From positions 2,915,001-2,979,000 of the forward strand of contig NC_084813.1 in assembly GCF_963583255.1 (NCBI RefSeq): a DNA stretch of 64,000 nucleotides. Direction: 5' to 3'. Position 1 is the stretch's first letter, and each line of letters starts with the position of its first letter. The translations under genes and the position numbers were made by a program. This DNA is from Pyrus communis (lineage: Eukaryota > Streptophyta > Magnoliopsida > Rosales > Rosaceae). Below are positions 1 through 12,401 of this stretch, one piece after another. The notes under the pieces are model-generated. The model saw only the letters and a list, made by a program, of their open reading frames with translations. It did not search any database and was not told where the DNA came from.

Positions 1-423
1 GATAAAGAGAAGGAGATGCAACCACCTATCACGGATCCCAAATGCAGAAGAAATACAGACCATGGAGAAACTGAGACTCACGGATCCACATTGAAAAGGT
101 ATGCTTCTATATCCCTACAACTATGTGGTCTCAGTGTGTTGACTTGGCTTGTTCGTCATGTATGCAGAGCTCTACAAATTCATCATGTCTTATTCTTTTT
201 GCTATTACATGCATGCATCCATGTATCTCTTAATTTGCCCACTATGCTCATGTGCCTGGCTTCTGTCTAAGCTTTGCATGTTTGCCATATGAGGAATATT
301 GAACCAAATTTTCGCACGAATCTGCATCTGAACTTGGACATGAACAACGTTCTCGCCTCTGTGCTACTTGGATCCCACCCCCAAACTTGTCTGTACAACA
401 ATTTTTTTTGTAATGAAATGTGA
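1..423 (+). CDS. Possible 3'-terminal exons of an unrecognised gene (join 1..98, 294..423)
   Basis: Reading frame 1 is open from the first base. It reaches a good splice donor (AAAAG/GTATGC, cut after base 98). A plausible acceptor (CATATGAG/G, cut before 294) has a pyrimidine-rich tract and a CTAA branch-like motif 25-30 bases upstream. Joining them keeps frame (split AG+G codon) and gives about 43 further residues ending at TGA 421-423. The peptide is rich in Asn and Leu in the last exon and I recognise no family. The start of the gene lies outside the window. The alternative is that this is non-coding sequence with chance splice signals; transcript evidence would settle it. Confidence 0.3.
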
Positions 424-1366
424 GAAAGAGAGTGAAAGGGGCCCAATTAGCATTAAGACCTTGGCAATCCCCACTGTAAGCATTCTTGAACTCCGCCTCA
501 TTCTTTTCTGCATTCGTGTAATTTCTGTACTTTACCACTGATAATGAAATCTCTCATGAATGTTGCGAATGTGAATGCATCAATGCTGCTTTGATTTCGC
601 GCAGTGGAATTTAGGACTGAATCAACTCCAAACGTAATCTGCAAAGGCCAATAATAATAATAATTACACAAGAACTAAAATATGCAATTTGTTTTTTTTG
701 TTTTTCCATTTTTTTTTATAAAAAAAAAAAATTAAAGGCAAGAAACCAAGTAAACGAAAATAAAAGCGAGTTGGAAAAATTGGGTTGCGGAATGTTAATA
801 ATCACGTCACTTGTTCCTTCATAGTCAACCATTCCTTTATAATGTCATAGGGCAATAGTAGGTACGGAGTGAATTGATGTTTATAAGATGTGCTTCAAAA
901 TTCAGTGGTTGAATTCGTCATATCAACCCTTCTTTGTGAATGAATCCTTGTAATCGAAGACTGTCTCCCCCAGCGGGGCTTGCGCCTCCATTGAATTGAC
1001 TTCAACCTTGAATTTGATACCCACAACCTCTTAACTGGCAGAAATTCTTGACGAAGAGTTTTGCTGTCAATAAGCTTTTTCTTTTCCCTTGGACCTTAGC
1101 TTGCTTGTAGGATCCACCCAAATTTTCTTTAAATTTGATGCGCTGTGCTGTTGGACTATCCAATTCAGCAACAAAAACTGTATCAGTAGTCATCTACCCA
1201 GTATCCAAATCGTTCAGATTGCTCAAAATGTGATCATGGGAGTCATCAAATTTTGACTTTGTATGTACAACCCCTTGCAACACGTTCATTATTATGAATT
1301 TCGGCAGCTTGGTTGGTTTCTTTGCAACTTCTGAACAAGGTATGCATGCCATATGGACTTGAGTTA
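424..1366. other. No gene recognised; AT-rich spacer
   Basis: Contains homopolymer and AATAAT runs near 650-735 that could serve as polyadenylation signals for the preceding exon. A 63-codon minus-strand frame at 1002-1193 abuts another at 1194-1541 that runs into the copia LTR. Neither has recognisable motifs, and I do not call them genes. Confidence 0.5.
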
Positions 1367-1924
1367 TGATAAAGTTTGTTTGCCTATTGTTTTTGGTTGG
1401 GTTTCTTAGGGTTAGAATGGTAGAGAATGGAGAGAATTTTGGAGATGTTTCTGACGGCTTCAAAGGCTCTGTGAATGCAGCAGCCATAATTTCATTAAGT
1501 AGAGGAGTGATTGAGGGGTATGGTGCATTGCCATGACCCATACTCTTTTAGAGGGTGATTGACAAGAGACTTAAACAAATATTTCTACCTTCTCCAAATT
1601 TAATCCTAGCCCTTCATTTGGGTTTTAAGTGATTTAATTTGGAGTGTACACTTAACACTCACACACTCACACATACATTTAAATTAAAAAAAAAAACTGG
1701 CTGTTGGGACTAAACCCTTCATTTCTTCTTCTTCGATGCAGGTGGCAGCCATGCTTGGGAGCTTCTTGCTACCTTTGATCCCTCGACTTCAGAAGCAGTT
1801 TAGCTTCCAACAAGTTAGAGCAGGTTCTGGAGAAATTTCAGGATCGTTAAGGGCTGTTTCCTCCTTTAGGCATGAACAAATGGCAGATTGCTCCTCAATT
1901 TCTGCACTAATCTTCTCTTTTTCA
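1367..1924 (-). repeat. 3' LTR of the copia element
   Basis: Matches 6034-6561 across its length, beginning TGATAAAGTTTG and ending CTTTTTCA. It has about 25 extra bases near 1408-1434 relative to the other LTR. The RNase H reading frame runs past the inner edge of this LTR and stops at 1866, so the C-terminus is encoded inside the LTR. Confidence 0.88.
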
Positions 1925-3783
1925 TTAATGTTTTTGTGAAAATGTTTGCAATCTGATCTTCTATGCTGCAATAGATTAGCTTGATTGTGATGTCCTGTAA
2001 TGCCTCTCTAATGAATTGATATCTTCTTTTGATGTGCTTTGTTCTCTGATGAAATACTGGGTTTTTGGTCATGGCGATTGCAGAGGTGTTGTCACACAAA
2101 AGTGGTGTGGCATCAACCTGCAATTCCCTAAAGTCTTTAAGCATGAACCTTAGCTAAATAGCTTGAGTTGTAGCTTCTGATGCACTCACATACTCTACCT
2201 CGGCTGTGGACAATGCAACACTTTGATGCTTCACAGAGGCCCATGAAAATACCCTTGATCCAAAGGTGAAAGCATAGCCTGATGTGATTCTGCTATCATT
2301 TTCATTGCCTCCCCAGTCATTGTCACAAAATCCAATTAGGATAGTTGACTTCCCCATTTCATACTTGATCCCATAATCAAGTGTTCCTTGCACATATCTT
2401 AGCACTCTCTTAGTTGTCCCCATATGTATCTTGCTAAGATTATGCATAAACCTAGAAGGTAGGCTTGTTGAGATCATTAGATCCGGCCTTGTTGCAGTCA
2501 GGTACATAAACTGCCAACAATGCTTTTGTAGAGACTAGCATCTGAAGATTCAATTCCATCATCCTTCTTAAGCTTCTCATTTGCAATTAGGGGTGTAGAG
2601 ACCGGTTTGCATCCCTTTAACCTAAACTTTTCAAGTAATGTTTCACCATATTTCTTTTGATGAATGAAAATGCTACTTGATTCTTGAATTACTCCAATGC
2701 CAAGAAAATGATGTAAGAGGCCTAGGTCGGTCATTTCATACCTCTTCATCATTTCTTCTTTGAACTCTTTAATCATTGCAGCATCATTTCCAGTGTAGAC
2801 AACATCATCCACGTAGATTGAGACAATGAGTGTCTTGTTGTTGCTTTCTGTCTTGGTGTAAAATGTAGCTTTACTTGGACTTTTTTGAAATCATTTCTCA
2901 ATGAAATAGGAATCAATCTCATTATACCAAGCTCTTGGAGCTTGCTTTAGGCCATAGAGAGCCTTCGTTAGTTTGTACACCTTCTTTGGAGACCCTTGAT
3001 TTGTGAACCCTTGAGGTTGTTCCACAAACACTTCTTCCTCCAACACTCCATTCAAAAATGCCGATTTAGCATCCAATTGATGTAGCTTCCAACCCTTCTT
3101 GGCTGCTAGGGCTATCAAGGTCCTTATGGTGTCTAACCCTGTTACTGAGCAAAAGTTTCATTGAAGTCTACACTAGGCTTTTGTGAGTAGTCTTTAGCTA
3201 CCAATCTGGCCTTGTTCTTCTGCACAGAACCATCGAGGTTGAGCTTCACTTTGTACACCCATTTCACACCAATTACAAGCTTATCACTTGGTTGATTTAC
3301 AGGTTCCCAAGTGTCATTCTTCTCAACCATTTCAAGTTCTTCCTTCATTGCTTTCTTCCAAGCTTTGTCTTTCTCAGCTTCTTCATATGATTCTGGTTCT
3401 ACTACACAGTAGTTACATGTAGCATAGATCTCATCCAAGTTTCTCAATCTCACTGGAGTTGAACTTGGAGTTGTTATCTGTGATTGACTCGGTTGTGGAC
3501 TCATGCTTGCTTGCTGTGGAGTCTTTTGTATGTCACCATTCTCTGTGACTTCTTCTTCAACTGAGGTCTCCATAGGTTCCCTTGTTTGCCTTTTGTTGAG
3601 GTCAAGTTGTAGAGAGACACTGTCCTTCTCCTCTACCCTTGTTTCCCAATTCCATGTTGAGTTTTCATCAAAGATAACATCTCTTGATAGAATTATCTTC
3701 TGTGTTGACAAATTGTAAACTTTGTACCCTTTCTCATTGGTTCCATAACCCACAAAAATATCGTTGTTGCTTGATTTTTCCAA
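1866..3783 (-). pseudogene. Copia reverse transcriptase and RNase H, four broken frames
   Basis: In transcription order: 3783-3142 carries the integrase-RT linker and the RT start (KWVYKVK, KARLVAKDYSQ). 3118-2891 has LDAKSAFLNG and ALYGLKQAPRAWY. The catalytic YVDD lies at about 2815-2800, continuing in 2812-2498. 2507-2154 and 2144-1866 form RNase H (GFCDNDWGGN, ALSTAEVEYVSASEA, LLCDNTSAIAM). Breaks between frames are stops or single-base shifts. The C-terminus reads into the 3' LTR. Confidence 0.9.
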
Positions 3784-3918
3784 CTTCTGCCTTAGTTATT
3801 GAGAAATGTGAGTATAGCACACTGAGCCAAACACTCTCAGATGCTTCACAAAAGGCTTCCTTCCATTGAACACTTCAAATGGTGTCTTCTTATCCAGTGC
3901 TTTTGTAGGGCACCTATT

Positions 3919-4998
3919 CTATAGGTATACTGAGATGTTCACAGCTTTACCCCAAAATGTATAGGGCATGTTTTTCTCATGTATCATAGACTTAGCCATT
4001 TCGACTATAGTCCTATTCTTCCTTTCTGCAATCCCATTCTGTTGTGGTGAATATGCCACAGTGAGTTGCTTCTCCAACCCCACATCTTCAGAGAATGCAT
4101 TGAACTCATGTGAGGTGTACTCACATCCCCTATCACTTTTCAGTCTTTTGATTTGGTATCCACTTTGCAATTCCATCATTGCATTGAACTTCTTGAATAT
4201 TGTGAATACCTTAGACTTGAACCTCATGAAATACACCCAACACATCCGTGAGTAGTCATCAATGAAGGTTAGGAAATGCCTGTTTCCACTTATTGTTGTT
4301 ATTTGCATTGATCCACACACATCCGTGTGAATCAATTCGAGTGGCTTTGTTGCCCTCCAAGCATTTCCAGCTTTAAATGGATCTCTGTGATGCTTTCCAA
4401 ACACATACCCTTCACAGGTCTCACTGCATTGATCCAACTTTGGTATACATTGTACCATTTCATGCTTTTGCAGGTTTTCTAGACTTGTCATGTTTATGTG
4501 ACCAAGCCTCTTGTGCCATAGCTTCATTGAACTTGTCATACTTGTTTTCCTTGCCACCTCTTCTAGGTACTTCAACATAAGTGGAAAGCTTCTGTTTTTC
4601 ACTTCCATTTTAGTCACCAGGTTTGATAGGGACCTGTCATCATAGATCTCGACCACAATTCCCCCAAAGAGTAGAAAATAGCCATGCTCCATTATTTGAC
4701 CAACACTAAGTAGGTTTTCATCCAATCCAAGCACTATCATCACTTCCCTTATGCATCTTCTTCCTTTCTTGGTGTTAATTACCAGAGTTCCTCTTCCAGT
4801 GACTTTGATAATGTTTCCATCTCCCATTTTCACTTTTCTAGTGAAGTTTGTGTCAATGTCAATGAGTAATGACTCATGTGCAGTCATGTGATTGTTCCAG
4901 CCACTTTCAATGTACCACACTTCACTGTTTTTCTCCATTTTCGCACTGAAGGCACATAACACATTTGTTTCTTCTTCAACTTGGTTTGCACTGTTCAC
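3919..4998 (-). pseudogene. Copia protease-integrase segment
   Basis: This 359-codon open stretch has the protease-like motif WYIESGWNNHMT near residue 30, where copia proteases usually have D-S-G, so the catalytic Asp is Glu here. The integrase zinc-binding HX4H is at WHKRLGHINM. The following CX2C is damaged (CEGY). The core shows HTDVCG, SDRGCEYTS and GIAERKNRT, giving the D, D and E of the integrase triad. It is interrupted before the C-terminal integrase region. The role would have been polyprotein cleavage and cDNA insertion. Confidence 0.88.
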
Positions 4999-5001
4999 TT
5001 G

Positions 5002-5969
5002 CTACACATTTCTTGATTTGTAATCTTTCATAATGTGCCCAAACTTGTTACATTTGTGACATCTAGGCTTGTCCTTAAACCAACACTCCCCAAGATGGAA
5101 TTTGTCATTGTGCTTGCACTGTTGCTTGGTTCTTGGACCTTCATTTGAGTTGCCGCCTTGGTTAGGCCTAGGGTTTTGATACTCATTTCCTTCCCATTTC
5201 TTGTTCTTGCCCTTCCACTGTGGTTTTTGTTTGCTTGCACTAGCTTGACTACTAGATCTAAAATTGAGTGATTGAAAAGCTTTCTCAGGTGCAAAATCAG
5301 CATGTCTCTTAAGCCTTTGGTCAAAAGCTCTTAAAGATGCCATCACATGTTGCACACTAAGAGTTTCAGTGTCTTTGGTTTCTTCAATGACACTCACTAT
5401 TGAATCATAGGGTTTAGTTAAACTAATCAACAATTTCTGGACAATTCTTTCATTAGGCAGTTCCTCACCATAAGTTCTCATCTTATTTACAACATCAAAT
5501 AGCCTAGTAAAGTAATCTTTCAATAGCTCATTTTCCCTCATTCTTGTATACTCGAAATCTCTTCTAAGGGATTGAAGTTTTACCTTTCTTACCTTGGTGT
5601 TGCCTTTGTACTCTTGTTGTAAAACTTCCCAAGCTCCCTTTCCAATCTCTTCATTTACTATCCTCGGGAAAATGGTGTCTGAGACAGCACCTTGGATGAT
5701 TCCAAGTGCTCTAGCATTCAGTTCTTCTTCAGTGTTTTGAGTTATGTTTCAGTGAGGTCCTCCTCTAGAGCATCGACCTCCATTTCAGGTAGTTCATACC
5801 CATATTGAACCATATCCCATATATCATAAGACTTTAAAATGGTTGTCATTCTTATTCTCCAAAATTCAGAGTTCTCCCCCTCAAAGACTGGAGCTTTTAG
5901 CTCACTGCTATTGCTGGATCCATTCATTTGCAGGGTTATTTGTTCGTTGTTGTTGTTATGTGCTCCCAA
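5002..5969 (-). pseudogene. Copia gag (nucleocapsid), broken
   Basis: The first open piece (5969-5742) has a copia gag N-terminus with the FEGENSEFWRIRM-type motif. After a break, the second (5541-5002, 179 codons) holds the gag core and a basic, Gln/Asn-rich stretch. It ends in a zinc knuckle CX2CX4HX4 whose last cysteine is replaced by Tyr (CHKCNKFGHIMKDY). A knuckle missing a metal ligand is expected to bind nucleic acid poorly. A stop separates it from the protease-integrase frame. Confidence 0.85.
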
Positions 5970-6020
5970 AGATCTTGACTTGCACAGATTTCGCCCAGAA
6001 AGTTGTAAGATAAAAAACTA

Positions 6021-6033
6021 GGCTCTGAGGCCA
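6021..6033 (-). promoter_or_regulatory. Primer-binding site of the copia element
   Basis: Minus strand reads TGGCCTCAGAGCC immediately after the LTR end. This differs at two positions from the common plant PBS TGGTATCAGAGCC, which is complementary to initiator tRNA-Met. It fixes the element's orientation as minus. Confidence 0.8.
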
Positions 6034-6561
6034 TGATAAAGTTTGTTTGCCTATTGTTTTTGGTTGGGTTTCTTAGAATTTTGGAGATGTTTTTTTATGG
6101 TTTCAAAGGCTCTGTGAATGCAGCAGCCATAATTTCATTAAGTAGAGGAATGATTGAGGGGTATGGTGCATTGCCATGATCCATACCCTTTTAGAGGGTG
6201 ATTGACAAGAGACTTAAACAAGTATTTCCACCTTACTTCTCCAGATTTAATCCTAGCCCTTCATTTGGGTTTTTAGTGATTTAATCTAGAGTGTACACTT
6301 ATCACTCACACATACATTTAAATGAAAAAAAAACTGGCTGTTAGGACTAAGCCCTTCATTTCTTCTTCTTCGATGTAGGTGGCAGCCATGCTTGAGAACT
6401 CCTTGTTGCCTTCGATCCCTCGACTTCATAAGCTGTTTATCTTCCAACAAGTTAGAGCAGGTTTTGGAGAAATTTCAGGATCGTTAAGGGCTGTTTCCTC
6501 CTTTGGGCGTGAACAAATGGCAGATTGCTCCTCAAATTCTGCACTAATCTTCTCTTTTTCA
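6034..6561 (-). repeat. 5' LTR of the copia element
   Basis: Second copy of the LTR, abutting the primer-binding site at 6021-6033. The difference in length from the 3' LTR and scattered substitutions imply the insertion is not recent. Confidence 0.88.
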
Positions 6562-6575
6562 TTAAAGGTTTGAAT

Positions 6576-6785
6576 CTAAAATCCTTGATTGGTTTTTTCA
6601 ATGTACAATTCAAATGATTCCAACAATATAGAGATTTTGTTCTCCACCAAAAGCTCTTGTGGCACATCAGGCTGTTGAAAATATTGTTGATTACATGTCC
6701 ACATAAAACAAAGATGCTTTTTTAAATATGGAGTGTAGAACTCTGAATAGGGATTGTTCCATTGCCTTTTTGAGTTGTTTCTCAT
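6576..6785 (-). pseudogene. Fragment of Ty3-gypsy gag
   Basis: A 69-codon frame contains NPYSEFYTPYLKKH, then Gln/Pro-rich residues and ESFELYIEKTNQ. This layout resembles the NPYSNTYNPGWRNHP segment and following coiled region of gypsy gag from Athila/Tat-type elements. It lies between the copia 5' LTR and a gypsy primer site, on the same strand as that LTR. It is probably the surviving internal stub of that element after copia insertion and deletion. Family identity is by eye only. Confidence 0.5.
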
Positions 6786-7077
6786 ATTGATATGCTTTTG
6801 AACAAACTCAGGAAAATATTCCCTTTCGAGGCACTACAAAATGTCATGGCTCTTCAAACAGCAAAGGGCACAAACAATAGGTTTAAATCCATAAAAACCA
6901 TTTTATGCTAAAAACCCCCATAAAGGCAACTCTCCTGCCAAAGGCTCCATCATTGAATTATTTTCAAAATTAACAAAGCACAACCTCCAAAAATAAAAAT
7001 AAAAACAACAAGTAAATAAAAGATATATACAAAAATAATTAACAAAGAATATGATAAACACAAATTATTTGAAACAA

Positions 7078-7095
7078 TCTCCGGCGACGGCGCCA
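7078..7095 (-). promoter_or_regulatory. Gypsy primer-binding site, tRNA-Asp type
   Basis: The plus strand has TCTCCGGCGACGGCGCCA, 16 of 18 bases identical to the tRNA-Asp 3' end (TCCCCGGCAACGGCGCCA). It lies six bases inside the LTR edge at 7102. Confidence 0.75.
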
Positions 7096-7101
7096 ATTTC
7101 T

Positions 7102-8522
7102 TGATAGGATTTTTACCGCCTGCTCAATTAAGGATAAAAACACTTAAAAAATACTTGCAAGAGGACAAAGTAGTTGTAATATAAACGACTCAAGTAAAGT
7201 CGTTTCCACAAGGATTGAATGAATAATTTTTATTTAAACTAATTCTCAATTCATTACTTGAAATAAGATTTTGGAAAAGGTTGATATGTGACAAAATATT
7301 AAAAATGAATTTAAAATAAAGACAAATAGATAAGTCAACTAGAAAACAATTTAAAGAAACACTAGGGTTCCACCGTCACCTTAACAATCCTATGTAGTTT
7401 ACTTATGAATTACTCATGCATATTTTGAAGGTTAGGTTTTCCTAATATATATTATACTTTGAACCTCCAACATAGAACGTATATCTAATATGCAACCCAT
7501 CCGGACGTTCGGATCAAATATGACTATGAAAGACTCATTAAGCTTTATGAAAACCCTTTGAAAAACCATCCAACCCTTAAGACTTAGTGTTAGTTCCAAG
7601 GGAAATTACAATTATTAACCATAAGAAGCCAGCGCCAATTTCAAGGAACCTTCCGACCAAGATTGCATCAAATTACTTTTCTAAATATCCTAATGGCTGC
7701 GAAATCACTAAGACACTTAGATAGTTTAAAACTGTGATTAATAATTCAAAACATGCATGTATAGTATCATAAGTAAATTGAAAATAAACTACATATTCTT
7801 ACTAAGGCTCAAGGCTTCGTCCTAGCAAAAGAAATTAGTTACAAACAATCATAAAACAAAATATTACTAAGAACATGGAAAGAAAACACCTTGAAAATAA
7901 ACATTAAAAGCTATCTAAAGTAGTGCGCATGTTCTCCTCCTCTAATACCGTAATGGTTAAATATCTTTATTTATACTACTACAAAATAAAACGCTAAAGG
8001 GTCTTAGAATAAAACTAGGAGACATAATAAAATAATAAAACAAAAAATAGAAGGTTTCCTATTTGAACTAAAATTCAGACTTCTAAAAAAATCAGACTTT
8101 TGACCAACCAAATCAACTTTGATTAGGTCCCAAAAGATATCTTTTAAAAGCTAAAGACATCCCCTACAAATCCTCAAAATGAATGTTTCTCAAAAAGACT
8201 CAAAATGTCCAAAAAATGTCAATTTGGGAAATTACGAGCTGGGCCTTTATTTCATTGCCATGGTCAAACGATTTAGTAGAAAAATCTGAAACCTTGTTAC
8301 GATTATCTTGAAAAAGACTGTGATACAATTGTCTTGAAAGACTCACGAACTTGCTCCAATTGGAATCGCTTCAAAATTCATCCATTTGATTCTTTTATCA
8401 TCAAGAGGAAGTTGAATGTCCTACGTTAGAAATATAACTCAAAGTATCAAAATCTCACTAAAATAATCAAAAAATTATTACTAAGATTAGGGTAAAATAT
8501 ATAGTAATATATTGACCCATCA
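7102..8522 (-). repeat. Single LTR of a Ty3-gypsy element (5' LTR by orientation)
   Basis: Edges form a short imperfect inverted repeat, TGATAGG at the left and CCCATCA at the right. The PBS lies just outside the left edge. It has no coding content. No partner LTR is in the window, so the element is truncated on its left. Confidence 0.7.
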
Positions 8523-9737
8523 TCCTCATCAAGTGGAATGGTTGATTGACAAAAATACCCTAAAAAGGTGGTGAAATAGTTGTTCACTTGACAATTTAAT
8601 GAGGATATTGACATATTTATGAATGAACCAAAATGATTGATGGTAGAAAAACTCATGGACCAGTTCTATCAATTTTCATTGTCAGTGACCAAAGTATGGA
8701 GTTATGTCAATCTCATGGATCATTTTTGGCTAAAACGACAATTCACAATTATTGCTATTTGCAACAAAGATTTCTTACGAAGGGTTTGTTGTTGAGTTTT
8801 AATCTAAAAACCAAATAGATATAGGAGAATTAGTCCATTGCTAAACACCTCATATGGGTCATTTCTTCACATTCTCACATTTTAGGATTGTAATACTAGA
8901 TGCTGGAAACACTCATTATTTTCTTGATGATTTAAAATTATGAACTCATAAAATGGGTGTCACTTCTTGCTGCTGAAAATGATACTATTCATCAAATCTG
9001 GGTTCTTATAACTTTTTTATTTTATTGAGGACAGGTTATGAACATAGTAAATTCGCATATTATACACATATATACGTAATTTGAAAAAATATTTTTATTT
9101 TTTGTACACGTTTTAATGATTCGATAATTGCATGTTTTTAAGTCAAACGAACAATACACTTTAGACATGTAAATGCGTACTTTTCATGTTTAATACGTGA
9201 ACATACTTTTAACATGAAATAATTAATTAATTAAAATAAATTAAAATTCAAATTGAAAAAGTGGCTGAATTTCTCAAAGTACAGTTTTAGTAATGTTGTC
9301 GAATAATACACGAACACATTTTTCACATACTGTACTCATTCCATACTCATTCCGTATTTTACAAACGACAGTTAGGGGCTAAAAGGCTATAAATATTCTT
9401 TGTTGCATAAATTTTTTTAGCACCCCGAATTTTACTTATAAATGCTTGCACTTCTACGCTGGAAGATTTTAACTTGATTATGTTAAATGAGTCAAAATAA
9501 GGGAATGGTTATTATTAATTAACTCTAAAGAAAATAATTATCAGACACTTTCAAATAGAATAACATTACAAAATGTGGAAAGCACAAAAACTAACGGCAG
9601 CCCATGATAAGAAAACATAGTACAAAGGCCACAAAGCAATTAAATTAAAAGGCACAAAATTAAATTAAAAGATGCAAACTCAAGCCTTGTATCATGCATA
9701 CAAATTAAATAGGAGAAAATGAAACTTTGCCCAAAAG
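8523..9737. other. No gene recognised
   Basis: AT-rich sequence between the gypsy LTR and the SFBB stop codon. Short frames near 8447-8818 have no recognisable motifs. It may include the former SFBB 3' flank; I see no repeat boundary in it. Confidence 0.4.
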
Positions 9738-10112
9738 TCACTTGAGTGAAACAATACTTTTCACATAAATAAGAGCTTGGAAATCTACAACCCTATTGAG
9801 AATAGGAGGAATATGAATGTACTTGAGATTTCTAGTGCTAGAATTATAAGATGTGGCTCTTCCACGGGAGGCAAGCATAAGAAGCTCATCACTTTTCCAA
9901 AATGTCAATGGCTTCCCAATGGCTTGTAAGGTCCAATGGTTAGTAGTTTATTTTGTCCATGAAATCTTAACTCCATCATAGTCGTGCATTACCCATATTT
10001 CACATGATTCAGAATCCTCATTTCGATCATAACGAGAGCAAAAAGAAGCAAGGGATTCATTACGAGAAAGATATAATAAAATTTAAAACCGGATCCTCTC
10101 CTAGAAGGAAAT
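9738..10112 (-). pseudogene. SFBB: SFBB piece 3: C-terminal third
   Basis: Continues with PSRRGSGFKFYYIFL, shifts frame by one lost base, then reads RNESLASFCSRYDRNEDSE and CEIWVMHDYDGVKISWTK. A stop with a small insertion follows. The tail is PLTFWKSDELLMLAS, RATSYNSSTRNLKYIHIPP and ALIYVKSIVSLK, with the stop codon at 9740-9738. The order and the SIVSLK ending are as in full-length SFBBs. Confidence 0.9.
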
Positions 10113-12345
10113 TGACACACCCCGACCGAGATCCGGGCGTGCTGGCCGTCACACGGAGGTGACGTAGCCATGTGCACGTGCGGAAGCTAAAGAAAGTGAT
10201 ATAAAAGTACGAATAATTTAAAAACTAGCATACAAAGTACTAAGACAAGTGCTAGCGTAAGTGAAACGCTAAGTTCAGAGCATAAAGTCTACAACAGTCC
10301 AAAGAAAATGATACGACAATAGTACACCCGAAGGTGACCCTACAATGGTGAGTATCTGTCAGAAATGCCGGGACGCCCTCTGGGGAAAACCACCGAACCT
10401 GCTAGACCACTAGAATCTGGAGGGGCGCAAAAACAAAGGCGTGAGTGGGCAAAAACAAAGCTCTTTGAAAACCATTTAGCAAAATACATTCTAACCCCTC
10501 GCCGTAAAACCTGTATACTTCCCAGAAAATAAACATATATACGTATGTATAAATATGCCAACCATGCTCAAGGGTGTACCAATCATGCTCAAGAATGTGC
10601 CATGTCAAAGCCTCATAATGATATGCAAGTGCTCAGGTATTAATCACATCAATAGCATAACATCTGGCAGCCGGAGTCACCTAACGTGACCTGTACGGCT
10701 GCATATAGAGCTCAAATCTCAACTCAATCACTGAACAACTGAACCTGCCCACGAGTCGGAACCACCTAAAGTGGTATGTACGACAGGCCTGGGTGCAACG
10801 TATATGTACGCTCTAGTGCTACAATCACGTGAAGGCTGTGCGAATAATCGCGGGTCACCTACGAGTTGGAACCACCTAATGTGGTCTGTACGACAAGCCT
10901 GTGCACCTAGCTTGGATCCAAGCTGAGCATGGGGTGCGGGAGGTGAACATCACGTGAAGGACTGTGCCCTGCTCAGGGCGGGAGCACTAACACCGGGGGT
11001 GCAGGTTATGAGCTCTCTAAGCATCTCAAACTACTGCTGAATGTAAATCTGAATAACATTTACCTGGCACTTACCTGTGCGTCCACAGCACCCAATACGC
11101 ATATATATATGTATGCCACTACTAATACATGTGATGATGCATAAACGACAATCATATGGTGCATGGCATAACATAATTAACCCTTTTTAAATCAATTTCT
11201 GGGAATATAAATGTATATAGGTATATACGGAAAACCAAAAGCCCACTCACTGGTAAGTGGAAGGGTCGTAGCCCCCTGTCTTGAGTGTGCACGCTCGTCC
11301 TCGGGATACGAATCACCTATATGCGAAATAACTACGAAAACGTTAATTTAAAAGCACATAACCAACTTCTCGTAATAACTTCTCATACATTGCTCAAAAT
11401 GGACAATTGAATATACCAACGTGCTCTACACAACCTCAGGATCACAACCATATTTTTAAAATAATTTTCCTTCGCCGCACGCGCCCCCACGCGCCAGCCA
11501 CGCGCAGGCACGTGCGGTGCACACTGACGGCGTCAACTGACGCCGTTAGGAATATTCCGTCAGTTTTGACAGATTCCGTTAACGGCGTCAGGAATATTCC
11601 ATCAGATTTGACGGAATATTCCGTCACCTTCTACGGCGAGCCTCCGGCGCCGTCGCCGGCGCCGGAAAACTGGGAAATTTTCAAATCGTGTTTTCTCACT
11701 CGTTTCTCAACCAATTTTCATGATTCTTGGACCAAAATGAAGCTTAGGACTAGTAGAATCACGATATAACACTTTTAAAAAACTAAAAACCACGCGATCA
11801 TACCTGTCTTCCAACTCAAAAACCGGCCAACTTTGAACCAAGCTATCCCGACGTCCAAACTCGTCCAACGAAGCACTCCGAGGCTCCTTGGGACCTCACT
11901 AAGACATCTACGAGCTTAAAAATTCCAAAAACATGCTAGATTAAGTTTGCATGAATAGTACACAAATCGGCCATTGTCGAATCGACGTGAAAACGTAGGA
12001 TTTCTCACCTGAAAATGGTATGGTTGTACTTGCACGAGCTTCACGAGTTCGAAGGTGTCCTTAGTTTCCTCGTTCAGTGATGATTTGAGGGGTTTTGGGT
12101 TTGTCCGTACAAGTTTGAAGGAAGAAGAAGAAAGAAGGGAGCTCGGGAGAGAGAGAGAGAGAGACAGGGAAGAGACAGAGGGAGAGGGAAACACGGGAGA
12201 GATAGAGACAGTGTGTGTGAGTGTGTGTGTGTGGTCCAACACATGCCACACCACACAAAACAACACTAAACGTAAATGTAACGAACTAGGGGTAAAAAGG
12301 TAAATTCACACGTACGTTTTTATAATCTCGGGACGGGATGTCACA
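10113..12345 (-). repeat. 3' LTR of the chromovirus-like element
   Basis: Starts TGACACACCCCGACC and ends GGGATGTCACA on the plus strand. It contains repeated blocks with CACCTAA.GTG.C.TGTACG (near 10678, 10766, 10870), and GA-rich and (TG)n tracts near 12140-12235. Short frames here are low-complexity shadows. Confidence 0.88.
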
Positions 12346-12358
12346 ACCTACCCACCTT
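12346..12358 (-). promoter_or_regulatory. Polypurine tract of the chromovirus-like element
   Basis: Minus strand reads AAGGTGGGTAGGT immediately before the 3' LTR. This is the expected place and composition for second-strand priming. Confidence 0.75.
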
Positions 12359-12401
12359 AATAGAATTTCATCCCGAAATTCAAAACAACCAAATATAACC
12401 C

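Larger units (their letters stand above)
1367..6561 (-). mobile_element. Ty1-copia LTR retrotransposon, both LTRs present, coding region decayed
   Basis: Direct repeats of about 0.53-0.56 kb at 1367-1924 and 6034-6561 start TG and end CA. They bracket minus-strand gag, protease, integrase, reverse transcriptase and RNase H in the copia order. A Met-tRNA-type primer site lies just inside the right (5') LTR. No clean five-base target duplication is visible: the left flank AGTTA does not match the right flank TTAAA. One edge may therefore be altered or my LTR boundary may be a few bases off. Several stops and frameshifts mean it is not autonomous. Confidence 0.93.

Noticed and set aside
11407..12303. 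Short frames in the chromovirus LTR
   Set aside because: GA-rich and (TG)n low-complexity sequence; the same frames recur in the second LTR.
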